Below are positions 37,373 through 50,194 of a DNA stretch of 64,000 nucleotides, piece after piece (the stretch's first letter is position 1; each line of letters begins with the position of its first letter). Origin of the DNA: Aurifilum marmelostoma (lineage: Eukaryota > Ascomycota > Sordariomycetes > Diaporthales > Cryphonectriaceae); contig JAMXSV010000010.1 of the NCBI GenBank assembly GCA_027559495.1, positions 1,364,001-1,428,000 of the forward strand, read 5' to 3'. The notes under the pieces are model-generated. The model made no database searches, was not told the origin of the DNA, and saw only the letters and a list, made by a program, of their open reading frames with translations. The position numbers and the translations under genes are program-made.

Positions 37373-38257
37373 AATGGCCGAGGCGCTCAGGGAGGACGTT
37401 GTTGCTGCAGAGTTCTCGCCGTCATCCTTGATCTCACATAGCACTCGGCCAACAATTTCTGGAATAGTTTACGATGTTGAAGAAAGCTGCGGCTTGCTCA
37501 GGTTGGTATTAGCATAATTTCGTTGTAGGTGCCCTAGCGTAATCTGCAACTTCCACTTCGTAGTCGTGGCGGTCATTTTATTACCGAGCCCACTTCCAAA
37601 TCAACAGCAATTTGCTTGACCCTCCCCTTTTGAAAAGGCTCTTGATCTATTGAAGCTAATGACCGGTATGAGCAAGCCTATGAAGATTATGCATCCCGTG
37701 GCAGACCTGCAACATTCATGGCCCGAGCCCAAGACGCCAATGGTGCTCAATTATTGTAATTTCTTGGCCGGTCTTCTAAGACCCTCGACTAGCCTCCACA
37801 CTTGCCAATACGCTCAGCCTGTGCCGATATCAATCAACACGAACACGTCCAAAGTACACTGAGGCTCGTACTTCTCCAATGTTTTCTGTTTGGGGAAGCG
37901 CGAGACCGGTCTGGCAGAAGCGCGACCTCTCGGCTGGAGACCTCTGCTAGGTTCATTCTGCTGTTGCCTAGATCTTTCCACCAGTTGATGAATCACTGCC
38001 AATATCTCAGATGTTTCGTTGAATATAACCTCGAACCAGTTCTCAGCGATAAACTTAGTGGCTTAGCTTATTCGTCCTTGCAAAAGAGACAGCCAATGAC
38101 ACACGGCCCGCGCACCAATGGGATGCCAGATGGCTTTCGAAGCACGCTTTGAAAGTCAGCGTATCGTCACTGACTCTGGGGGAAGCTGAACGATGAGGCT
38201 GGTCTTCTCGAGCTGTGAGATGGACAATGAACAGAGTTCGGGGTTTTCTGGCTCGGC
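37373..38257. other. Intergenic, no supported gene
   Basis: Downstream of both neighbours. A 116-codon plus-strand frame at 37802-38152 has no motif. Confidence 0.5.
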
Positions 38258-38818
38258 CTACTCGGGGAACACAACTCCAATGTGACCGACTTCCTGGCAG
38301 CAGCTCTTCGAGATGCCCTTCAGGCTTCCTATCATGAATTTTATTGGTAAGAGAGCCATGTTGCGGCTTCTCAGAAGGAGATGGGGGCTCGTGTCACGCT
38401 CTGCACGGATGAACCAGCTGGCAGTGCGCTCTATACGCATGTGGGAAAATATCGGCCCAACGCACCTGCTACCTAGACGTGGCAGTCTCCCACTCTTGAT
38501 CTACATGATCTTCTGTACCTATAACCTAGTTTTCTTGGATACGTGTGCGATCGATAGCACAAAGGATTCTCTGTCATACAGGCGAACATTGAGAAATGCG
38601 AATGGCTCGTTATCCTAAAACTTGGACAAGATAGCATCCTGGATCTCACTCGGCAGTTGAGGGTAGAAGAGGAACGTCTGTGACAGTTTGGGGGCTGGGA
38701 AGACAGGCGTTGCGATTTCATTTCCTTCGCCGCTAGAGACAAGTTGATCCTTGGCGCCGTCGTGAGGGGACGCCATTGAGTTCATAACGAGTCTTGCAGA
38801 TAGTTGATTACCTTCCAT
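38258..38818 (-). pseudogene. Decayed fungal reading frame with three in-frame TAG stops (possible F-box/2EXR-like remnant)
   Basis: From the ATG at 38818 one frame runs 187 codons to a TAG at 38258, interrupted only by TAG at 38615-38617, 38519-38521 and 38501-38503. By chance a non-coding frame of this length should hold several more stops of all three kinds. The segment TFLFYPQLPSEIQDAILSKF resembles the F-x-x-x-LP-x-E start of fungal F-box or 2EXR proteins. Later segments (ASWFIRAERDTSPHLLLRS; LLPIKFMIGSLKG) look coding. All three stops can be explained by CAG-to-TAG changes. I see no introns that would remove them. Family identity is tentative. Confidence 0.45.
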
Positions 38819-39265
38819 CTCGTGGGCAGTGGGGATGAATTGAGGGAGGGAGGTTTGTTTCCGAATTGTGAAAGCGGGGAATCACGCTGCTTGATGGGAG
38901 ATGGCTTCAGGCATGTGTTGTGAAGAGAGCTAGATTTAGTGCGGGGGGGCCTTCTTTTCGAACATGACATTGGAGAGCTTGTGAAGGTAAGGCCTGCTCT
39001 TTCCAGAAAATGAGAGCTGTTGCTTCCTTCCTGATCGTTGGCGGGATGTCTTGTCATAGGTGCTTGCCAAGTCGGCACAGGGGTCTCACTTCCAATGATC
39101 CAATAATAGAAACAGTATATACAGGCAGCCACGCGGCTGCTTCAAATGGCATGAACTAATATTCGTCATCTGAAGATAAGAGGTATCGTAGCCGTAACAA
39201 CATGACCTAACCAATTACAGACAAAACAATCGCAACGCTCCTTCTCAATCAGCAACGACAGCAAT
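38819..39265. other. Intergenic between decayed frame and MFS gene 3' end
   Basis: No supported gene. It should hold the terminator of the MFS transporter gene, whose stop lies at 39266. Confidence 0.5.
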
Positions 39266-41195
39266 TCACCGCCAAGTGCGACCCTTCCACTGGACAATCA
39301 GCACGGGGATGATGGAAACAGCCACCATCATCGCCACCGCGATGCCAGCGCTCTCGCGATATCCAGCGACGGCGAGCAGCTCAGGGAACCAGAAGGGTCC
39401 GATGAAACCCCAGATCTGTCTGACGAAGGTGATGAACACACCAACGCTGGCAGCATCAGTTCGGTAGCAATCCACGGCATAAGTCACCAGGACGGTGGTG
39501 ACGATTTGGTTGCCTGCGAGGTCATGTGTTAGGAGGCATTGGCCAAAGAATGTATAGATGATATGAAGGGGAAGGGGAATGATAACTTACCAGCAGAGCA
39601 GATACCGACGCCAATGAGGGGAGTGACGTTCCAGGTGGTGCCAGCATAGTACAGCTGCACCAGGAAAACCACGACGCCGATGACGCAGAGCGAGAAGCCG
39701 AAGTAGCTCACCCACAGGCGATGCTCGGGTTCGGGGTTGTGCCCATCCAGCTTGCGACGGCGCATCGACATCCACATGTCTGACATGCGACCTCCGATCT
39801 GCTCACCAATGATGGTGCCAACGATGACGGCGATCATTTGCAGACCGTTCTGCTGCGTGTTGAAGCCGAAGAGCTCTGGGAACAGCTGAGGGATTTCGAC
39901 GGTGACCATGATGCTCGTCCACAAAAACTCCATCGCGTAGGCCACGGCGGGGATGACGACGCAGGGGTGAGCGGCGTGCGTGAGGGGCTCGACGAAGTCA
40001 TAGAAGGTCAGGGGGGACTTGTCGATGCGGCGGAAGCTGGCGTACTGCTTCTTGAAGTCGGACTTGTTCCTCTCGGTCTCGGGGACCTCCTCACCACGAA
40101 TATAGCGAGACTCCGGGCCGAAAAAGAAGTAAAGAACGAACTGCACCGCATTTGTCTGGATGAGGGAAACATGTTAGGAGAAGACAAGTACAGCAGACAG
40201 ATTATACAATCATTATCGGGACTCACGATGGCGAGGATGTAGTAGATCCATCGGTAGCCAACCCTCAAGGCGACGAAGCCAAAGATGAAAGGGGCGACTG
40301 GGACACCAAGGGTGACCATGATGGTCCAGATGCCCATATATCTTCCCCTCTCCTTCTGGAAGAAGGTCTCGGCGACGACACCGGATCCTATGGCGGCGGC
40401 GGGGCAGATGAAGAAAGCCGTAATGGCACGGCACAGCCCCATGGTGGCATATGAGTGGGCATTGGCGCAGCCGATGTTTCCGACCAAGCTGCAAATCAAG
40501 GAGACGAGGAAGATCGGTCGTCTTCCGTACCGTTGCGAGAGCGGCCGCCAGAGGAGGGGTGCGATACCAAGGATACAGATGACCAGCGAGGTGAGATAGC
40601 TGGCAGTCTGTACCTCGATCTCGAGATCCTCTGCAATGTTTACAAAGGCAGCCATGATCGCGCTAATTTTCGGCCATATTAACATCTCCCGAACTGACTG
40701 TGTCTCGAGGGATCGACAAGGGTGTCATGTGGGATTGTTTAGAAAGGGCGAGGTGTGTGTCACTCACGCTGCGGTGAAGGTTCCCATCATGGCGTGGAAT
40801 GCAACGAGGATCAGGTTGACGACTTTCTGCAGACAGAACACGATTAGCGAAATGGTTCCATCTTATATCATGGGCGATTCCTGTGATCATTTCTTCTCAC
40901 CTTCCTCTGCGACCAGTTGTATGGGTCTGCGTCGGTCATGTCAGGAATTGGTTGAAGGTCCAATGTCCCATGTCTCTGAAGAAGGAATTGCCGATGCTCT
41001 TCAGAGAGCTGGTCGACACCGTCCTGCTGAGGACCGGAGTCAGTCACTGTTCATAGTAGCTGAAGAGAGACGAATTTCGTTCTCTTCTCGGGTGTGGTTC
41101 ATTGTACGCACGGCGTATTCATTCTCGACGTGGTGTGGCTCTTGCGCCGCCTCCACCTTGGAAGGGGAAGGCGAGCGTTTTTCGTCCTGGCTCAT
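39266..41195 (-). CDS. MFS transporter, DHA1-like drug:H+ antiporter
   Basis: Six exons (41108..41195, 40901..41046, 40768..40826, 40227..40662, 39591..40155, 39266..39513) with introns of 61, 74, 105, 71 and 77 bp; every phase closes, giving 513 residues from the ATG at 41195. The cytosolic N-terminus ends in DADPYNWSQRKK, the usual entry to helix 1 in this fungal group. Twelve hydrophobic helices follow. The loop 2-3 signature is seen as PLSQRYGRRPIFL, and a charged central loop (EVPETERNKSDFKKQY) separates the two six-helix halves. Family members in the plasma membrane export drugs, toxins or polyamines, or take up organic cations (Hol1-like). The substrate cannot be told. No biosynthetic cluster is seen around it. 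It lies between a decayed gene and a gene desert, at the edge of the accessory-looking part. Confidence 0.93.
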
Positions 41196-44100
41196 CTTAA
41201 TTGGAATTGTGTGCAGTTGAGGAGGGTCGGAAGGGGGCAGAACGGCGGAACAAACAACAAAGAAGGGGAGCACAATGTTGGTGGGTGTGAAGTGAGGCCA
41301 GACAATATATGTAAATCAAAACGCATGGACTGTCGGACACATTTCTTGCTTCCGCCGATGAATCCGAGGGATACTACTTGAAGAGGAAGGGAGTTGGTGC
41401 GTATAACTTTAGGGACAAATAACAAACACACACAAAATTACACATAGACATACAATACTCACACACCCTTCACTCGCTCCTTTCGTTGCCAGAGGCCACG
41501 CCTCCCAAGGGCTGTGTGCACTAGCAGTGCGTTTAGCTAGAGTCACAGCCTATAATCGTTCCTACTTTCCAACTATGCTACCTACTTAATTCTCAACAGC
41601 ATAAGTGAGACACGGAATACTAGCCCCGAGCAGGAAATATCCACCGGCGGCGCAACCTCGATGCGTCCACTGACATGGGCCTCAATCTAGGGTACGCGCA
41701 ATCAGGCCACTCCAACGAGGAGATTCTGGGGAAAGCGGGTCGTTATGGATTGCTGATGGATCTTGGGATGGGGACCTAACTTGCACGGGGGTGGAGGGAG
41801 GATCTGCGGGGGTGGAGGACGAGGGTGCCCACCTCGTCTTGCCCTCGAGTCGCGCGGGTCCCCCTCCCAGCACTACCAACACCCAGTGATACCAGGCCCA
41901 ATTGACTGCATTACCAACGCCCCCCCCCCGTCGTCCACCCACCTACGGCGCGACGAGAGGACCCATCTGCCTGGCGTTGTTCGGGGTTCTGTAGCCATTC
42001 CGAGGTTGCACCGAACTGCAGTCGCGGGTCCAGTAACCCACTTCCGGCTGTGACGCTGCCAAAATCTTCGCACGAACCCAAAGACGTCACGTCTGAAGAC
42101 CTTAAAATATATATCCCTTACTTTGCCAGAAGATGAGGTCAAACAGCTCTTGTGAGCCTCACAGCTTGGCACCGTTAGCTGAAAAGTGGTAAGCTTTCCT
42201 GGCGCATACACTGGCACCTGGGCACTGCTGACCAGGACAACAGCCCTCAGCAAGCTCGGCGATAAAAACGTCTAGCGTCGGGATACCGGCATTGTCTCTT
42301 CAGAAAGTCAAGAAGAAAAAGGGAGGAGGAAAGGCGGCACTGGAGGTAGGAGGCGGTGGCATAGGGGGTGGACCCCCGGAGCCTTGTCACCCAGGGTATG
42401 CTTTTGTTGAATGTACTCCGTACTATGTAATTTAGACCCGTTCAATGGTTGGGCGCATTATTAAGTACCATAGTACACATTTGGCTCGCTGTATGGAGTA
42501 GAAACCTGCGATCTGATTCGCCAGCCCTTAGCCGGACCTCGCGACAATCTGGGGATAGACCAACCTTTTAGGCTTGCTACCCAGGCTACCCCAACAATGT
42601 CCACTTGGGCTCTCGAGCTGGCTGGCCCTATTCAGCAGCGAAGTGGGGGGGCCCGCGTAGAGCGAAAGACCGTTTCAAGGAGGACGAAGCTTTTCACCGG
42701 CGACGAGGCACGAGGCTAAAAGGCAGTGACTAGTAGCTTGGGCGTGGACAAGAGAGCTGGCAGTCTATCGCTAGGGTCCTCTACGTCCAACTTGTTCGTG
42801 TAGACTTGTCTTCAAATCGATTACGTCGCAAAGAGAATCTGCACCTTCAAGGAGAGATTGCTGTATAGCACGAGATTTCTTTTTATGCTAATCAATTACT
42901 TTATGTATATCCTTAGGTATACTTGGGGGGGGGGCGCTGTACACACGGACAAGTCTCATTGATGATGACCTCGGCGCCGACTTCAGAAGCGAGGACAAGG
43001 GAACAGCCAGGTGCCCCTTTTCCCATCTACTACACGTTGCGACGACCTCGTCTGAAAGTAAGCTATAGCTTACGCCTCATTTCGCGTACTATCACAGTAG
43101 ACGTTTGAAAACTTAAAGCACATGCGCGTGATGGAAAGGAGGCGCTATTTGGACAGCCACGTTGTTTCCTAGTTCTGGTCCCCGTGAAGCTGAGCCAAAC
43201 GCAAAACAGAGAAATCCAACGCAGTATTAGTTCGATTATGGATGCATGGCCGCCCGGCAGGGACCTCAATGAGGGGTAATTCGCAGTACAGATGAGGATT
43301 GAGCTGAGGAGCTTGGGCGGTGCGATCGTTTGTGACAGGGCTGACACGCATGTATGATCGTAACAATCCTGAGTCGAAGCTCTCGAGTGCGTCCCGAATA
43401 CGTAGGTACTTCCATTAAGCTTGGCTGCACGGCGCCCCGATCTGGGGTCCGAGGATCTTCACTGATGTGTGTTTCTTTGTCGTTTTGTTGACAAGTTTCA
43501 TGCATGTGCCTCTTCACCCTCGGTCGACGTCCGTTTCCTACCTCTTCCCCCCTTTTGAAGAACAAAAATAGCATGCCTAGTTTTGCGCCTTTTACGCCCT
43601 CACACAGACAGTCCGAGTTCACTGCCTTGCACTTCCGAGCACGGAGTGATACGATCGATTCAGAAAGGCCAGAACTTTCAAGCGGAGGCGATGGAAATGT
43701 TCGCATCACCGAAAGGCACAGCCCTCGAATTCGAGCAGATCCGAGTTTCCCGACAGATTGAGTGGATAAAAAAGTGATATCCATCTACTGATCGCGTGGT
43801 CAGAGCTGCCTCATTGGAACACGATAATGGGACATATATTTGTGGGAAATATGCTTAATACCGCCTCCACTCTATGGAGGCTAGCCGCCGGCGACAGTGG
43901 CGTCAGCAGCAAATTCTAAAGTGGTCTGTCGAGCAGGAAGAGTGAGCGCGGAGAATTGCTTGGGCTTGTTCTCCCATAAGTATCATGCCGGCGAAAAATC
44001 TCGACCACCCACTCCCACCATTGTCCAGGCCACGAATTTGGCCGGTTTTTTCTCCTTCCCTCGCCCTCTTAGCTCTTAGTACAGGCACATGTAAATACTG

Positions 44101-47100
44101 ATCACCTACAGGACAGCCCACAGTGGCAATGACCAGTCACGCAACACCCCCCAGTGGACTACGCTGGTGATTGCAACGGTTGCATAAAGCAAATCCACAT
44201 CATACACACCATTGTCACTGTCCACTCAAAACGAGACCAACCACCGATCGCACCGTTGCTCAGAACACCCGATCCTTGCCCAGCCAAGACCCCCATTGCT
44301 GCGGTTCCCTTCCCGTTGCAGCATGGCGAGTTCATGCCATGGTCTTCGACACGAGCAGTCTGGTTCTGGACTCCCTGCATATGGTAGTCATCACACTGGA
44401 AAGAAAAGAATGGACCCAAGTCCAGCTCAACAATATTGCTGGCTTTCGCCGACGGGGTCATTTGGGGACTGATGGACGATCGAAGTGAATGGTATTGCTG
44501 AAACGAAGAACAGACTGTGCTCCGACGCAGGTCGAATCAAAGCATTTGCTTATTGCCTCCGCGACTCATCGAAGGACGGCTGTTTGTCGGGAATCGTATT
44601 GTTGTCCTTGCGTTCATACGCTGATTCCCAGACTCCAAATCCAATGCTCATGCTTGAGAGCAATTGCCTTTATTACCTACCCTTACCGGATTAAATGCAG
44701 AAGCCACGACGAATCGCTATAATACACATAGCCAAGGTTCATCCCAAGTTCCTTCTCTCCATCCCGAAAGAGGTCTCCATAAACCCATTCTTCGAAACAT
44801 CAAGCGAGTTGCACAACGACCTGACAAGGGGTGATCCTATAATGAGTGATTGATTGGGAGCGATTACTGTCACAGCTGATTTAATTGATCACTCCCCAGC
44901 CAACTCGAAATAATAATGGTCTACGTGGCTGATGGGCGGCCTCGCATAGATACTATACATAGTGTTTCTATTATGGTAATCGACTCAAAGTTCCCCAGGT
45001 CAACTATCAAGAGAAAGCCTATACTGAGGTAATTTCTCACTAAGGGTTTACTGGGATATGTTGTCATCTGAAAACTACAGGGAACTGTGCAATCTGTCGC
45101 CTCTAGCCTCGCGTTTTTGGTTATGATCAAACATTATCCACATTTCTAACGCCTTGCATGATCGTCTGGAAGTTACAGCTGCCCGCCATGCAGAGCCATG
45201 ACCCTATCTCTACGAGGATGTCCATTTGCCTTCCGACAGACACTAGACCACTTAGCCACGCCAAAGGAGTGTTGTGTTTTCCAGCTTGCGTAGGGTAAGA
45301 AGACCGGTTGGCGCATGATGCCTATCGAGATAGTGACCCCAATGAGACGGCCAGAGTTGACGACCGCTCATAACAGATCTACATTTTTCAAGTGAACGCT
45401 TCGTGATATGGTCCTCCAAATATACAATTGCTGGATCTCTGAAAGCCCGCCAGCCTCGGTGGATACTTAGCAGAGCGTGTTAGGACGGCTGGATGCCGCT
45501 ATTTCTCAGATTTTCTGATTCAGTGACAAATTAGGTCAATATCTTGAGCCAAAGGCTCTGACAAATTGGATAATTTGACTATCAATGATGAACCCTGGCC
45601 TGTCGGCTGTCCCCTAAACAACCGCTTCATTCTCAGCCCACAATGGGACAGCCAACCTCTTTAGCGTCCGCTCATGAAGTACTGACTATGTAGTCAGCAG
45701 TAGACGAGTGTACATGATGATGTTTACCACTGAAAGTCAAGACTCATTCAGGTCAAGGTCCCATGCCACAGCTAAATGTACTTCTATTCTGGAATAGAGA
45801 GACGTGTGACGACGGAAGATATGAGTGTCAAGGGCTTCAAGACACCTGCCTTGGGTTGACGGTCTACACTTTCAGCTTGAAAGACACTTGAGATATGCCT
45901 TCAAAACAGGACCTACTGAATTGTGGCAAGCGCTTGTTGGTGTAGCACAAATGAAGGAGTCTGAAGTATCCAGGAACAAGCTTGACGGATCTCAAATCGA
46001 AAGGATACAAGCTCATACTCGGGGGTTAATTCATGAGAACAGCCATAAAAACTAGCCATTCAACCCTTGATGACTTCCATTTGACCCAAAAATGCAATAT
46101 TGATCCTCGCATTGGGCCACGAACCTGCAGCCTCAGCACGAATCACTTTGTCTACGAGATATATGCGGCATAAGGACTTGGGCTTCTGTCCGGCTTGACC
46201 TAACGAGCATGAAGTCTTCGGGTCACACAGGGTAGGGTTTTGTTATCACCGGCCGTCGATGCGTTGAACTAGTTATGTATCGTGTTCCAGGGGATCCATC
46301 TCGAACTGACTTCAGAAGCGGATTGAAGAGGGTTCACCCGTACGGCAGAACAGACTGGTAGGACATCATATTTAAATGTTCCATGATATCCATACTTCAC
46401 GCTGTCATTCTATGGTTTCTGAGGAATGATCGAAGACATAGACTCAGCAGGCCCAAGCACCCACAGAAGTCTGGAACCTGATAGGGCAATTTTTGTGATG
46501 GAACTTGCTGCTGCTTAGATGGACAATAGATTACTTGTACAGCTTGAGTACCTCTGAGGACTTGCACAGCACAATGAGCCGATGTGATGGTTCATCTTTT
46601 TCGTTTAAGAACAGCAGCAGTATAGAACAAGGGAACAAATCGATACACAGAATCGAGGGAAGAGGAGAGTAGATAGAAAGGACAGATTGATGCAGAGGAA
46701 GGAAGTGGTGAGTCATAGTATACCCACCTAGCATTTGCAAAGACAACGTGATCTCCTAAACGAATTCTGATCACAAAGAGAACTATAACATCTCAGCCTC
46801 AGAGTTCACCGTTGCCTTTGGTTGTTGCCTGGTGGTCATGATGATGTGTCTTTTGAACTAGCACATTTGTAGTCCAGGCTGTGACGATGAGGACCTAAGA
46901 ACAACCTGTCATCAAGTCGCAGTCAAACATATAAACCATGCTGGACTTGATCAGTGTCTTACAATCAAACATGTCGGACCTATGTTGGTATCCAACTTCA
47001 CCTTTGCGTTGCTGTATCATATACCTGAATACTTACGGTCAAGTGCCAAAAAGTGACCACTAACACATCTGCTTGCAGCTATATCTTGGACCCCTGTACC

Positions 47101-47457
47101 GTCTCTCTTACAGCGCTGAGGGCATGACGTAGGCCCTTCCATCCTCCATTCTATTACCCGGCCACGTCGGCTTCGCTTTTGTCAGGGTGTCAGCTCCCCT
47201 AGCTTGCAGCCCCGCCAAGCCCCGCGTTCTTCCTGTCGAGGTGTCAGGGTCCAGGGGCACCTGTTCTGACCTCGTGCGCTGCCTCCGACACAAGGGACAA
47301 ACGCCCGCATCAGCCGTCAAGACTTTGTCCCGCCCAGACCTGAACAACACAAAGGAACAACCTATAGTTGAACGTCTCCTCCTCTCATACGTCGACACCT
47401 ACAGTCTGCATCCATTTCATCAGATCCAGGCTTGTTGTCTGAGCACATCGTGAAGCC
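41196..47457. other. ~6.3-kb gene desert
   Basis: The left edge should contain the MFS promoter and the right edge that of the HVA22-like gene. Between them I find no domain-bearing frame. The stretch from about 44.9 to 47.1 kb is A/T-richer than the genes, with many stops in all frames. Frames at 43266-43784 (minus, 172 codons) and 41873-42253 (minus, 126 codons) are open but featureless, and I do not call them. Confidence 0.55.
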
Positions 47458-48765
47458 ATGTTCGACATATTCGCTAAGCTCTTATCGTGCGTCATCCCCC
47501 GTCTCCAACTACCGCAATAGCCCCACCATCGATCGTTGGAACCCACCGCTCCGGCGTCGTTCACCACGATCGTCACACACACAAGAGAACTCGGGCTCTT
47601 TAGCTAAATGATATACTCACAGCTCGATCGCGTCCTTCCTTTTCCCTCTCTTCGCCTCCTACAAGGCCCTCAAGACTTCAGACCCGGCACAGCTGACACC
47701 ATGGCTGATGTACTGGGTCGTCCTGGCCTGCGCCCTTCTCGTTGAGAGCTGGACAGAATGGTTCCTCGTCTGGTCAGTGTGCCTTGGTGAATTCTCTGAT
47801 CCTGCCACTAGACATGCGAGCCTTCTCTGACAGGTGAACGTGCGCGCAGGATACCGCTCTACGCCTACATCCGGCTTCTCTTCCTCCTCTACCTCGTCCT
47901 CCCCCAGACCCAAGGCGCCCGCATCATATACACTACCTATATCCACCCTTATCTCGAGGACAATGAGTCCCAGATCGAGGACCTCATCGCCACGACACAC
48001 GACAAGATGAAGGCCGCGGGCATGGCGTACCTAAAACGTGCCATAGAGCTCCTGCGCACGCAGGTGCTCGGCATGCCACCGTCTCCCGAGTCCCAGAGCG
48101 CATCCGAGAGCAACATACCCGCGTCACAGCGCCCGCGTAGCTACACTCAGTCGCTCCTCGAGCGCTTCCAGCTGCCCCAGGCGCGCTGGCCCGGGGCGGC
48201 CGGGACCGCGAGTCAGGACTTCTACAGCTTCCTCGCGAGTGCGGTGGCGGCGGCTTCCGGATCCGGAGCCGGCGGCGCCACCACGGGGCCCGACGCAGCG
48301 GCTGCTTCATCTTCGTCCGCAGACATCTCGGGCGTGGGTGCCTTCCCCGCAGGTGACATGACTGCTAGCGGGACGCTGGTTCCGCCTACAATCCGCGACA
48401 ACGCAGAGAAGGTGTCCTTCCTGGCTGCACAGCGCGAGCGGCTGAGCTTGGTCCTGGGCGCGCTGGATCGCGAGACCGCGGCGCTGCGGTCCTCGAACCA
48501 GGGTGCGCAGGAGGACGTCAATCTGGACTCGGGCGCTGACAGGCCGGCCACTTCAGCTAGCGGCAGGAGCGGCCTTAGCAAGAGCCGCAGCGAGGTCGAC
48601 TTTGAGAAGATCGAGGCCGAGAGCGGCGCAGAGGACAACGCGGCCCAGGGCGGCGAGAGCGCAAGGGCAACACCTGCGGCGAGCGGGAGTGGTTCGTGGA
48701 TGCCTTGGGGCTGGGGAGGATCATCGTCATCATCAGCCAAGGAAGACAAAAACAAGGCTGAGTAG
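47458..48765 (+). CDS. TB2/DP1/HVA22-family (Yop1/REEP-like) ER membrane-shaping protein
   Basis: Exons 47458..47486, 47623..47772 and 47850..48765, with introns of 136 and 77 bp in matching phase, give 364 residues. The first ~90 residues are the TB2/DP1/HVA22 domain: FLFPLFASYKALK, then WLMYWVVLACALLVESWTEW and IPLYAYIRLLFLLYLVLPQT with GARIIYTTYIHPYL. These paired hydrophobic hairpins insert into the cytosolic leaflet of the ER and bend tubules (yeast Yop1, animal REEPs). Yop1 itself is about 180 residues; here a long Ala/Ser/Gly-rich tail (residues ~130-364) follows, with a helical segment AEKVSFLAAQRERLSLVLGA and an ending of WMPWGWGG. The extended tail suggests the REEP1-4-like or HVA22-like branch rather than Yop1. 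The first exon is only 29 nt. Confidence 0.9.
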
Positions 48766-49176
48766 ACTTGTGTGGCTGGCTCGGTGAATTGGTGGACCGA
48801 ATTGGCGTTTACATGGTATATGATCAATCTTTTAGACGGATATCGCACGCGCAAGAGACAAGACCTGGGCCGCATCCTTTGAACGAATACTTTGTCACTC
48901 TTGATTTGTTGTACTCATCCACGACCAACAATTCTGGTGAATTTGCTCTGCCAGAACTTGGCTTTGTAGACTTGCAGGAAAAAGTTTACATTGAGAGTAG
49001 TGTGTCTCGGTGTCTCTGGTCGAGATCCTCGTATCGTATTCGTACAAATAAGCCCAGCGAGTGTCTATATCATTCAGAAATCATCTTCCCCATCCTCCCT
49101 CGGGTATCAATCTCTACAATGCACGAGCAAACGAGCCAGCGACGCCGCAAAGCACACCGTTCCGCAGCCCAGCCGC
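48766..49176. terminator. Convergent 3' region shared by HVA22-like gene and MGM101
   Basis: The two genes point at each other across 411 bp, so both transcripts must end here. No single terminator element is visible. Confidence 0.35.
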
Positions 49177-50194
49177 TTAGCTCTTCTTGTAAGGGTACTG
49201 TGGGTCGTCGCCCTTGCGCACCCAGATCTGCCGCTTCTTCTTGGTGGCCACATGCTCGACCCAGATCTCCTGCGCGTACTTCTTCTTGAACTCGCGGATG
49301 TAGCGGGGGTCCCATAGCTCGGAGGCGATGCCCAGATCCTTGCAGCAGCGCATGAGCGCGTTGCTCTTGCAGCCCTCGCCGGCAGTGGCAATGCCGTCGT
49401 CGTTACCAAAGAATTGGCACTCGCCGCGGGCCTGGGCTATGAATCTGGAGGGAGCAGAAGAAAGACCATTGTCAGGATTGTACTTTCAACATTCGGCCCA
49501 AGTCTCACACCACCGAGTTAACTTACCGCCCGTGGACCAGCAGGGCGTACTCCCTCGTGACGACCTTCTCGCCCACCGCCAGGTCACCCCGAGGCGCCAT
49601 GCCCCAGCCACCAGGCCCGAAGGCCTGGTTCAAAATCCGCCTGTACTTGATCTCGGGCAGGTAGATGATGCCGTCGGGCTTGATCTCAACGTCCTCGTAC
49701 GGAATGGCCTTCATCAGCACGGCGGCGACCTCCGGGGTGAAGGGCGTGGTGGACAGGCCATGGAAGGACGAAGACCAGTCAATGCCGTTGTTAGCGAAGT
49801 TGTTATCGCTGCCGGCAGAGGAGGCCTCGGGGATGGCTCCCACGCTTGAAGGCGGGGTGTATGGCGGCGCGGCGACGGGGTTGACCTGGTTCTCGGCGTA
49901 GGCGGAGGTGGTTGTTGGTCTCGAGTTGGTGGTGGGGGAGGAGGAGGGTGATGAGGACGAGGAGGCCGTAGTTGTGGCGGAACGCTTGTAGGAGGATTGT
50001 GGCTGGGCTGCTGGCTTCCTCTGGGTGGACGACGTCGTCGATGGGCCGTTGTATGTCGTCGCTGCTCTGCTGGCTGGTCGCAGGCATTGGGACTGCTGCA
50101 CCTTGGCAGCAACAGCATTCATTCGTATTGGGAGGGCTTTTTGAGCGCCGTGCAGCCGCATAGGGCGCAGTGCTGAGGATAGTATGCGTGTCAT
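49177..50194 (-). CDS. MGM101: Mitochondrial genome maintenance protein Mgm101
   Basis: Exons 49527..50194 and 49177..49444, with an 82-bp intron (GTAAGT...CTCCAG), give 311 residues; yeast Mgm101 has 269. The start at 50194 (MTRILSSALRPMRLHGAQK) gives a basic, Ser/Ala-rich mitochondrial targeting signal, and the next ~110 residues are a Ser/Thr-rich disordered linker. The conserved core is unmistakable: DWSSSFHGLSTTPFTPEV, VEIKPDGIIYLPEIKYRRIL, AFGPGGWGMAPRG, VTREYALLVHGR, then GIATAGEGCKSNALMRCCKD, LGIASELWDPRYI and HVATKKKRQIWVRK. Mgm101 is a Rad52-like single-strand annealing protein in mitochondrial nucleoids, needed for mtDNA recombination repair. The phase-2 intron falls just after the conserved HGR. 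Confidence 0.97.

Noticed and set aside
43266..43784. 172-codon minus-strand frame
   Set aside because: No domain, mixed composition, inside a gene desert.
45605..45653. 9-bp inverted repeat GGCTGTCCC ... GGGACAGCC with a ~30-bp gap
   Set aside because: Short and isolated; no flanking target duplication or transposase frame, so not evidence of a mobile element.
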